From Elysia marginata (taxonomy: Eukaryota; Mollusca; Gastropoda; Plakobranchidae): a stretch of DNA of 40,475 nt. Position numbers and translations under genes: made by a program. Location of the stretch: contig BMAT01000127.1 of assembly GCA_019649035.1 (NCBI GenBank), forward strand, positions 170,871 to 211,345, in the 5' to 3' direction. The notes beneath the pieces are model-generated. The model saw only the letters and a list, made by a program, of their open reading frames with translations, was not told the DNA's origin and made no database searches. Shown piece by piece: positions 25,445 to 37,400 of the stretch (positions within the stretch are counted from its first letter, which is position 1; the number at the start of each line of letters is the position of its first letter).

Positions 25445-28400
25445 CAGTAGTAGTAGTAGTAGAAGTAGTAGTAGTAGTAGTAGTAGAAGTAGTAGTAGTA
25501 GAAGTAGTAGTAGTGGTAGTAGTAGTAGCCAAGGTAGTAGTGGAATAGGAACTTAGAATTGAGAACCCTGATAATACGGAAAACTGGGAAATCGGGAGGG
25601 ATTTGGAAGAAACAGAACATTTTCTATATGAATTACCCTGTTGATAAGGAAAAGGGACCCGCAAATTGGGTACACTTTATGAAATTGACATGTATATTTA
25701 GAAAAATTATAAAGAAAAAAAAGTTTTTTGTTGTTCTTAAGAAGACAAATGTATGGTTGTTGGAAATCAGTCTTTCACAAGCAAGCTAGGAGCCTACCAC
25801 CACCGTGGTTGGTATTGGGTGCCATTATGTTTCTACCCAGAAAAAAGAACCATTTCCACAGCACAGTTAGCAAACAAAATAATGCGAGCTGCTCATGCGT
25901 CTCACAACCCTACAGATTGTTTACACAAGAGTTGTTCTCAAATCATACATGGTGTGTCTATAGAGCCTGTGCATGACGCAACCTTTATGGTCAATGTTTA
26001 CATAACCATGACGTGCAATACAATCTTTGTCATTCTGTTTCATGACTAAGTTAGTTCTGAATGCTGACTGAAGTGATGAAATTTGTCTCTTGTACTTATG
26101 ATCTCATATAAATTTCCCAGATTGTCTCCAATTCACATTTTGCAAAGAAACGATGCCGATGTTATTACATGTATGACTGAGTTTAAAACCCAAATTTCCG
26201 CAAATCAGGAAACCCAGCAAATCGGGAAAAAATTGTCATCTCTCATTATTTCCATTATAGCGTGGTAGTAGCAGCAGGCAGCAGCAGGAGTAGCAACAGT
26301 AATAGTAGCAGTAGTCGAAGTAGTAGTGGTGGTAGTGGGTGTGATGGTGGCAATGGTTGTTATTATTATTAGATTAATAGCTGTGGTGTTAATTGTAGTA
26401 ATCATGGTAGAAGTAGCAGATCATTTGCAGGCTCTTAGATCAGTACATATGGGAATGAAATACACTTCTCAATAATAATACTCACTACTCAAATTGAGCT
26501 GTTTACCTGATGTTTCTTCATAAGATTCTGAACTGCTGGCAAAGATGAACCAAGATCTTCCGATTCTGCCACAGGTCGGCGATCCTGAATCCAAGCAAGT
26601 TCATCCTCTACGTCCCTGAAGAACTGGTACATGCGTTTGGCTTCCTCTAGATTCTCTCGTCTGATATGGCTTGGTTCAACCAAAGAGTTGTATCTAAAAT
26701 ACAGCAATTGAAATAAAGGGCAAGGCTATGAAACAGTATACTCACTTGAGATCCTTTTTATTACCTACCAACCAAGCTGACACCAAATAATTACAGTTAC
26801 AATTTCATTAACAGTAGCATTTAGTACTTGATACCATTAAATTATTATCATACAACTAGATATGAGCAAAAAGCATTACATTGCAAAGTATCCCTTCACA
26901 AGAAAAAAATCTATAATAATCATTAATCATAATTTACAAAACCAGTTTCCATGCATTCTCTCTAAATTACATGTTGGTTTTCATACGTAATTTGTTCTGT
27001 TATAACACTGGTAAAAACAGAAAAGAGATCAAAGTCAATTTACTTCAGTCTGCACATCGCTTTGTTCAGCCTGTGATTTCTGGACTCACTTCATATCTTG
27101 TTCTGATAGCAGGGCACCTAAATACCCAACTGCCTTTAATCTATCTTGAAAGTGTTGAATTTATCTATTATTATGGTAACATAAAAATACAATTAACAAG
27201 AAAGTTATTTAAAACAACAATGTTTCTTTGAACTTTCTAATCTGACTGCTACCTTATATTAAACTAAAGTTTTCCTTAGATAAGTTTTAAAGATGCACCT
27301 AAAGGCCAGACCTAGTAAGTTTGATGACATAAATTGGAACTGAAAAGTAAGTATAAATAATATTTGACTCTTTTCCTTACTATTTCAAACATCTAGTAAT
27401 AGTATCTTTTCAAAGAAATATAATGGTTATTACAAAAGTTTTAGGGCAAGTGGGGCAGAAAAGGGCATTTTTTTCCTAATGATCTGAAATATCCATGATA
27501 TGTGTATCAAAATACTGTTTGCGGTATAAAAACATAGAAAAAAAAAGGCTTTTTGTCACATACAGCTCATGGTTCCGTATGTTTCGGCGGGCAAACTGGC
27601 TAAAGATTGCAAACTTTTTTGAAGCGCTTTTAACTTAAAATTCAATTCATCAATTTATATTCTGAAAATTTTACTTCTAACAGCTCATCAATATAAAAAT
27701 TCTCAGAAGCATCTGTTCATAGCAGTTGAATTAAATTTTACACGAACTTTTAACATATTTTTCGATGATTAAAATAAAAAATAACCTTTTTTGGGAAAAA
27801 ATTTGCAAAATATTGAAAAATGCTTCTGAAAAAAATTAAAACCAGAATGCTGGCAACCTACGTGCAAAGTTTCATATGTATAGCATGACAAACTTTTTCA
27901 AGCTTTAAGGACAAATGTTTGAAAAAAAAAAAAACAGTTTGAGAAAAATGCAAAAGAAAATCAAATAAAAGGGGAAAAAGGAACCCTGAGGTTTTAGAAA
28001 ATGTAGCTCTGTATGTCTGGCTTATCTATGTCTCTAATAAGTGCCTGCAGTTTAGAAAGCAGCAGTCTCCTGCTTGCTACCCACCACCCGCCACACTGTC
28101 AGTGTGACAACGTTTAGATGTAAAGCGAAGACAAAAGCAACTTTTACAGGCTAAAAGTAAGAAGAAACTGACTACAAAAAAATATTCCTACAAATTTGAA
28201 TCGTCTTCACTCTGTTCAGCGTTTGTGTTGACAGTGCATGTTTGGAAAATAGACTGTTACCAAAGTATACTGCTAGCAAAAGTGATATGGGGCAAAAACA
28301 TATTGATATTTGCTGAGTCCTTGTTTGTCCTATAGAAATAGCTGATTTTTGCACCATTTCAACTTAGTCGTTTTCAAAACTATAAAAAATGAATAGTTAT

Positions 28401-31400
28401 CAATGTCCTTTGAACAAAAAACTGGTGCCATAATGCCGAGAAAAGGATGAACTTTCATGATTTTAACAAATCTGAAATCGACCATGTTACCCCTATACTC
28501 TCTATACTTCCCATGGAGAGGTGCTGCACTTGTACTAAAAGTTATAAAGATAAGAATTTTGCATAAAAAAATAACAAACATTGCTTCTGTGAAATTTGAA
28601 TTTAAGCCGGCTGTAAGGCCATATCAAATTTCTACGAAAGTTTTATTTGATTCATGTACATGGCATGAAATTTACTTACTTATTATTTGCTTATCATACC
28701 TGTCAGATATGGCTCGAGCACTGATCTGAAGCTCTTTATTCATGAAATGTTTGGCCTCCTTAAATACTTGTGCTGCATCCAACACATCTGTTACTTTCTC
28801 TTGGTGGGATGCAATATCTTGTTCAAGTTGCTGGAATTAATACTCACATATGAATTTCCCACAACAAACAAAAACATCTTACAAAGCTTTTGCACTTTAT
28901 AAAACTATTTTTAAAACAAATGTTTTCTTTGTATACTTTGCATTTAAAAGGTAATACTGTGTACTCTCTTATTTTATTATCTGCCCAGAAAACACACCTG
29001 AGGGAAAATATACATTTTGTTATAGCTGTAGTCCTAACTCAAAATAATCATGATTAGCTGTTCACATCATGATGTTAAATTAAAGAATAGCAAAGCTACT
29101 AGGATATAGGCAACTTTACAATATTATTGAGGTTTGTGTAATAGCCCATACCTGATGTTTGTTGAGCAAACTATTCACAGAGCTCAGGTCTTTTCCATGA
29201 TCCTCTGACATCAACTGGTTCTCTACTTCATCCATCCAAGTAGCCAAGTCAGAAACAACCCTGTTATAAAATTAAACACAATTAGCCACAAGTTACACAT
29301 GAATAATTAACTTGTGGAACCATGCCTTGCGATACTGAGAGCTGTGAGAGGGGCCAGGTAACAGGGTTTGAGCATGTGTTTTTATTAATTGCCTCTCATT
29401 TGCAAATCAATTTTGCAATTATGAAAATAATGATTCAGCCTCCAGAGTGTTATGCCTGTGGCATTAGCAATTGTAATAATTTTAATTTGCAGAGTGAGCA
29501 TAAAACTGCATAAATGTGCACATAATGAGCTTACCGCAGAGTTGTTTCTATTTTTTTCTTCTCTGCTTTATGATTTACACACAATTATTTTATGTTACTA
29601 TACACTTTTTCAAATCTAGTGGTTGAGAGTAAAGTGCAATAAATAAATTCGACAAAAAATAACATAAAAAGCAGATTTCTTTTTCTCGCCTACATAAAGT
29701 TGTAAAATGTCCTAATAATGTGTATAACATAGATAATTACATTAAGCTTTTAAATGCTGATTTCAGACCATGAGATTCCGATTTGTCTACAAATTGGTTT
29801 TACAAGATTACCTGTTGAAAAGCATAGCTTGGTGAGCATCTTGTAGTCTGTCCTTCTTGTCAGCACTGGCGTGAATCAGAGCTTGCCATGAAAGCTCCAG
29901 CTCTTCCAGCCGTTTGTGAATGTCTGCACGAGCATAATGCTCCTCTTGAATCAAACCTTGACCCTCCTATACCATAAAAATTTAAGTTTGAAGAGATCAA
30001 TAACTGGGCAAACATAGAAAGATAAATAGGTAGGAGTGAAGGAGAAAATGACAAAGAGAAGAATAGTGAAAGGAAGAGATGAGAAGAATGCAAGACAGAG
30101 AAACTTATAAATATACAGGAAAGGAGCTGGTAGAGAAAAGAAACAAGATACAGAACCTCAATTTTTCACTGTAGGTCATTTCCTACGTATCTTCAACGTA
30201 CAGTTAGGAAATAATCCCTGAAACTTTACTTATTCCTCAAAATGTGTTTTCCAAACTGCATTTTTGTGCAATTTCAAGCACTTTGGGGTACTTTTGTCAC
30301 CAAAGTATTAACCCCTTCATGACCTATAATGTACCCTGTACATACTATTTGCCATGACAAGATGCAGACATGACGTACATTGTACGCCCTTAAATCAGTG
30401 GATTTTGCCGTTCCCCATGATGCTTAGTCGTACAATGTACGTCGTGCTTTGCACTGCATATGAGGGGCATTTAACGCAGAGTTTTTGTAAAATCTGACAT
30501 CATAATTGAAGTTCAACAATGTTAAAAATATATGAATAAGCCCACTCTTTAACAGAAACTGCCACAACATGGCGATAGACAAACCTACGTCAGGAAGGGT
30601 TTAAAAAGAGGAAAAAGCATGAGTATTTCTATCTGCGCATCTGGGGTACTTCTGTCACCCTATATGTTAAAGGGGATAAAAACTCAAGGACTTCTGTCCA
30701 TGCATCATGGGTACTTTTGTCACCCCACGTTGCTATATAGCTGGAGGGGTGATGAACATGCCTCCGATGTGTGGAAAGAAATACCCAGTTTTCCCTCTAT
30801 ATAATATGGGCCTACATAAGTACACATATGCGCTGGTAGGATGTAAAAACACTATACCTGATAGAGTTAAGGATTGAAAGAAATGAAAGAGAAAAAGATA
30901 GATGATCATCAACACTAAAAGCATTGATATCATAGAATAAAAAAAAGACCATGAGATCTGAATTTTTTCTATTTAAAGCCAGACATTATTAATGTCTCAG
31001 GTACATGCTTAACAGCACAATCATAGACTGCTCAACATCTAAAGGGTACCCATGAGCAAAAAGTTCCCACAAAATGAAGTATCAAAATAATGTATATGTC
31101 TTGCGTCCAGAGCAAATGAGTAGGATGTAAGAAATTCTTTTTTTTTTTTTTAGACATAGGTCTAATTGTTTTCCTTTTTCTCTGTATTTTAAACCAACAG
31201 AATTTTTACAATCTTCCCACAAAACATTAATAATTTCATGAAATACTTTTTCTTGCAAGCTATGAAAAATGTCTTATGAAGAACAACAATGCCCTTGTAG
31301 CTGAAAATTTCAAGATCCAACTCATTCACCCTGGATGTGAGTTATTTTTTACTTGAATTTAGTGAGCACCATAATTACCTCAACAACAGCATCCACTCTA

Positions 31401-34400
31401 TTCCTGTTTGCTGATAACTCCGCCTCAAATGCTGTGTGTTTCTGTAGCTTAGCCTGTAGGTTGGTTGGATCTCGGTACGACTCATCCAGGGCAACTTGTA
31501 ATTTCTCTGTCAGCCAACTAGATACCTGAGACAAAAAAAAAACAACCAAAATTTTACTTAGGTTCAGGCCAGTCTGACTGACCTTTTTTTTCCAATATAT
31601 CCAAGCCGTAGTCTTTAATCATTGAAACTGGTAGAGAAATAACAAATCACAACAATAGGCAGGTGGTACTAGGGGAAAGAAAGACATTGAAAACAAGAAA
31701 TATTAGTTTTCAATAATATAAGTAGACTTCTCAAAGTATTTCAGACGATAGAAATGCTTCAAAAGACAACTGCCATAGAAATGCTTTAAAGATTTGCAAC
31801 CATTTGTGCTCACACTTTACCTCATAGAGATTCCTGAGGAACAGCTGATAGTTGCGAGAATCTACTAGCTTCTTTTTTCTTGCATGTGTAGCTTCCCACA
31901 TACGCTTGTGTCGGCTGAGTACAGCTTGGCAACGAGCATTGATCTCATCTGCAGCGTAATGATTGTCTTCACACAAATCTGAAGCAAACTGGCGCAGCTC
32001 CTCAATACGATCTTCCTGAGCTCGTGTTGTCTTTTCAAAACCATCATGATGCTTCATCAAAGCTTCAACGCTGTACAGTGTGTTCTAAATAAATAAGAAT
32101 AAAAAACAACAGTAATAGAGCTTGATTTCCCTTGAAAAAACATCTCCATCATTTAAAGTCAAAATTAAAAGTTTCCAAGCTTCTGTTCAAAAGTTGAAAT
32201 CATAATACAGGGACCAAGTAAACCATGAAAGTATACCCGAACAGTTAAATAATAAAATTAAATCCACTGTTTTTGATGACAGTCCAACATTTACAAAACA
32301 TAAAACTCTGAAATGACCTTTTTCATAAACTTGTACATAAAGATTCTTAAATTTCAAAGAGGGTTCGCTTACCCCAACATCTTCATTGGCTAAAAATGTT
32401 TCTTTTGTTGCAAGCCATGCATCTGTCTGCTCAGCTGTTTCTTTGAACATCTGGATGAAGAGAAAAAAAAAGAATCAAAAGAAGATTAATTTTAGGAGTG
32501 AACCAATGCAATAGACCATAAAGTGCTAGTTCTTTTGTAAGTCACCCCCTTCTTCAATATTCGTCAATCAAGAAAATTAATTCTATTAAGATGACTATAG
32601 AAATTAACCAAAAAAGGTATTAAGATTGGACCTTACAGATTGTTTGCAAAAAGTAAAACTCAATGGACAATAGACATTGAAATTTTGTTCTCATTAAATC
32701 TAGTAATTTCTTGGTTTCTGAGATAAAAAAAACTTGGTTTCTGAGATAAAACAAACTAACATAAGTTTTTTCTATGTATCACCTGTAGGTTATGACACTG
32801 GGTAAGTAGAACACTGCGTTTGTCCCAGGCTCCTCCTAATGCCAGACGTGTTGTATCCAGCTGTTTGACCATCTTCTGAACAGCATCACTGGCATAGTGC
32901 TTTGTGTTGATCAAGTTATTTCCTTGTTCACGCACTGATGAGAAGTGAGTCTTGCGGCCGTCTATCTCAGCCTGGTATGCAAAGGAAATAAAATGTTCAT
33001 AAAAGATGGTTAATGATTTTTCCCCCAAGAAGAATGAAAAATATTAAAACAACATAAAAAATGTCTTACTAAATTTGCATATAGTGTTAAATAAAATTAT
33101 GCTATACATGGCACTATGAATTTACAAAGTCACAATTTTAAACAAAATTAACAGTTCAACAAAAAACACAGACCCAGGTAAAGCAAGGTAAGTCCTATAG
33201 ACAAGCTTATGATAAGTGGTATGTTGCATTCTAAAATAACTATTTACTCTTCTACATTCTTTCTCATTTTCTTACGCATTATTATAAACTTTTTTTTAAA
33301 AAGACAAACAGAAAACAGAAAGAAGGGGGAGGCAGAAAGTAGAAAAGAGAGAGAGAAATAAAATGGGGATAGAGAGGCAGAGATAGAAGACAAAGTGACA
33401 AAAAGAGATGGATGGATAAATAACAAGAGAGGGGCAAAGAGAGAGAGAAAGTGAAAGGATTGAATTTTAATAAAAAAAAAAGAAGTATACCAACTACTAA
33501 CCTTTCTCTCATGGTGCATTTGGAGCAAATTCTCTGCTTCTGTGACATCCTTAGCAAGATCTTCTGCATTCATGCGACTAATCATATCATTTGACCAGTT
33601 GATCTGAGTGTGGCGAATATCAGATTTCATATTGTAAGAAAAATTTTAATACTCAAGAAATTGAGTGTTTAAGTTTTCATTAGAGACTAAAAAAAATCTA
33701 AGGCTACCTTTGAAGTCAATCTATTGAGTTGATGTCTTTAGTATAGATTATCAACCAGTGCAGCCAAAAATTATTTGCTTTAAACACCACCATATTTTTT
33801 TTATTTGATATGAACAAACCCTCACACAAAAGAGGAAAAATCATCACAGAAAAGACTGCCTTATTTTACAGAAAAAATGTAAGGGCTTCAAAACCCCCAT
33901 ACCCTTTTACCTATTTCTAAGAGGAAAAAATATTCAAATACAATCAATAGTCTTTGCTACATGAGAAAACCAATTCGACCTACCAGTTCTCTTGCATCTG
34001 CCAAGAACTTTTGCAGGAGATATGATAGAGCCAGTTTAGCCTTCCTGTTGATCAAAAGTAGAAACAGCCATCACCATTATTATTTAAATCTTAATGTGCA
34101 CCCCCCAAAAAACAACAACAACAACAACAAAAAAACAACAACAACAACAAAAAAAAAACAACTGCCTAAAACATTAAAAACTTATGTGCAAGAAACAGAT
34201 CTTAAAGATGAAGATCAGAATTTACAATTCTAATGTCAAATCAGTTTTGCTGTATGGTTGCAAAACTTGGAAAGCCACACCTGGAGCAATAAAGAAAGTG
34301 GTAACCTTTATAAATAGATGTATGAGGTGTATTGTGAGAATAAAATGGCATGATAGGGTAAGGAATGTGGAGGTTTGGAGACGAAAAGGGCAAAAACCAG

Positions 34401-37400
34401 TAATGAGGAAATCGGAATGAGAAGGTGGCGTTGGATTGGACACACACTGAGGAAACCTTATTACAAAATCACAAGACAGGCACTTCAGTGGAATCCACAA
34501 GGGAATAGAGGTAGGGGTAGGCCCAGAGAGACATGGAAGAGATGTGTAGAGAGGGAAATGACAATATGGGAAAAGGATGGGGTCAGCTTGGAAAGCTTGC
34601 CCAAGACATGAGTGGGTGGCATTTACTTGTGCCTGGCCTATACCATGCCAAGGGTGAAGGGATTTGATGACTTTAAATGCAATGTACTTGATACAACATA
34701 CCAATATGGAATAAAAGAGTGATGATGTTTGTGATGGACCTTTTCATGTTATTCAAAGTTGATTCATGCATACTGTTTAAAACTTTTTCAACCAAGCTGA
34801 GTCTATAAAGTATTTACAGATGATGAAAAAAAAATCAACATTGTGTATTCAAAGTTTACATTGATTTCTAAGAGTAGTACTGTTGGTGATTTGCAAGAAG
34901 CCTAAGAAGTAAAACATAATTTATGCTTTTGTAGTTCTCTGTAGTTATCTTGGAAAAAAAGAGACAATAGCACAACAAATTATATTGGAAGATTGGACAG
35001 ACCTTGCATCAGAGAGATCCTCAAGCATTTCCCAGCTGTCATCAGCTGCCTGCTTTTTCAGCTCAATTTCCTTAGCTCGATCTCTGTATTTTTGACATAA
35101 CTTGCTGGCTTGTGTTTCCATTTTCTGAGAATTCATCATTGAGAATATAAGATAAAAATACATTAAAATTAGTAGATAAATAATGTGCTTAAATAAATAA
35201 ATTGATAGTTTTGTAAATACCTAGTTTATTAAGAATATAAAACAGAATTTAATTTGTAAAACAGAATTATGAGTTTTTAATTGGATGAGAACCCACTGCA
35301 ATTGATGTTAAAAGAGTACCTGAGAAAACATGCTAAACAGTTGGTCACTGACACAAGTGCTTGTGGCAATGCTGACTGACTATTTACATGTAGTAAAAAT
35401 CCTTAGAATACAACTGGAATGATAGTTATACAATAAAAATAATTAAAGCCCATTTCTCAATTTCTCTAGACATGTGAAATAAGTCCACAACTGAAGGGCT
35501 GTTTAATCCTACGACTGTGAAAGTGCTTTCCACCATAAAGAAAAAAAAAAAAAAAAGACAACAAACTAACTCTGCATTTTAAGTAAAAATGCAAACATTT
35601 TTTAAAAACCTTTTAACTTACACCAGTTGTAAAAACCTCTAAGCATTTCTAAATGCTCTACCATTCACAGATGATGAGGTTTTCTTTAAAACAGTTTTCT
35701 TATTGATCCACAAATTTAATGCTTTAATTGTTTACCTCAAGCTGATTCTGCAGAGCAGTCATATCACGTTCTACTTCCTCTTGCTTACGCTGTAGAGCCT
35801 CTACTTGCTGCAAATCTTTACCCACATCCTCTGACGAGAGAAGAACAGCTTTCTCGTTGATTCGCTCCTGGATATCATCCACATCACGCTTGAAGGCATG
35901 GATTTCCAACGCAGCAGCCAGCCTAGCCTTGTAGTCAGCCAGTGCTCCCTGTAAGTTCTTCCATCTGGCATGGCGGTTAAAAAAAATGCAATTCAAAATT
36001 TGACTTTAAAACCAGATATGAAGCACACCTAGAACAAAAAAAATGTTTTTACATTCATAAAGGTGTATCTGAATAGTCATGAATCCAAAGAAAGATAAAT
36101 ACTATGGGGAAAGAAGCCATGCCATCAAAATAATTTAAAAATAAGAAAAAAGCTATGCAACATTTCACATTGAGTTTAACAGATGTCTTGAGACATGTGC
36201 CAATGAGTTAGATGTTGCAAACTTTAACTCCAGAAAAAAACTTCTTTAAAGTAGATTTCTGCCTCTTTTTCTCTATATATTAAACCAAAAGAAGTATTAA
36301 TATCTTTTGACAAGATCTTGATAATTTCCCTCACTTTTCAACATTTTGGAGTTTAAAAAAATGCATTGTTCAAAACACAATAATAATAACAGATTTTGTT
36401 CGTCCCACAGGAAATGTGTTTTAATATTGCATAATAACATACACTTTAAAGAGTAAAACATAGCAAAAATAAATTTAAAATAAAGTAATGACACTATTTA
36501 AACCAATAATATGATCTAAGTGCATTAAATGGGTTCCTCAACAGCCCATTACCAACTCAAATACCTTCTGCATCACTCTAGAATTGTGACAAGATCTTTT
36601 ACTGCCCATAGTAAGGTACTCCTTTAACGCATGAGTAAGGGGGATAAATGTGTGTAAATAAACTTTCTAAAGGACTAAATGTTGACCTGCTAAGGTAATA
36701 CTCCTAAGCTGCTCTAATTGCGGACCTCTCTGTTCTAAAGCTCGAAGTCTACCACTAAACCAAGACGCCACACAATATATTCACAAATACACAAACACAC
36801 ATAAAGCCTCTCTCTCTCTTCCATTAAGTATTCATGCATAAAGACAAGTTACATAGAATACATGCATATACTCTAGTAAGTGTTCTATTGAGGCAATTGT
36901 ATAGACTCATAAAAAAAGCCTGCAACACTAGCATTAATCTTTACGAAGTACCCATATGAAAGAAGCAATTTGATGATGGCAGAAAGTACAATCCATATGT
37001 TAATTTTTTAAAGAGACAATAACCTTTTGCTGTACCTTCCAAGTGCAATTTGAGAATGCAATGGATGGTTTTTGTTTTTAATGATGTTGAAAATTTTCTT
37101 TCTACACAAGTTTTATTCTCGACTAGAGTCATTTTGTTGACTTTCTTGAAAAGTCATCTATTTTGACTTTGTTAGGTTGTCTGTAATTCCACCCCAGGCT
37201 ATCAGACAAAAAGAAACTGGACTCTCAAGTCTGCTTTATAAAACATATTTACAAAAGTCTTGTCAACGCTGAAATACTTAAATTGCCTAATAGAATGTTA
37301 TCATTAAATTCATTTCTTTTGTAGGCGTTTAAAGTACATGTATGCCAATCAAATTTTGAGTCTCTCTGCATGTTGAGGCACTAAGTATCAACAACTTCCA

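Noticed and set aside
25245..25664. Frames with poly-Thr and poly-Tyr runs
   Set aside because: Produced by the GTA/GCA microsatellite in different frames.
25753..26049. 98-codon plus-strand frame
   Set aside because: Overlapping frames of similar length exist in the same place, and no family motif is visible.
26971..27231. 86-codon plus-strand frame in intron 16
   Set aside because: No recognisable domain; composition as expected for AT-rich noncoding DNA.
33244..33630. Frames rich in Ser, Leu and Phe resembling membrane segments
   Set aside because: Translation of a polypyrimidine tract after exon 9; not a membrane protein.
34222..34704. 160-codon minus-strand frame
   Set aside because: Antisense shadow of the LINE RT fragment on the plus strand.
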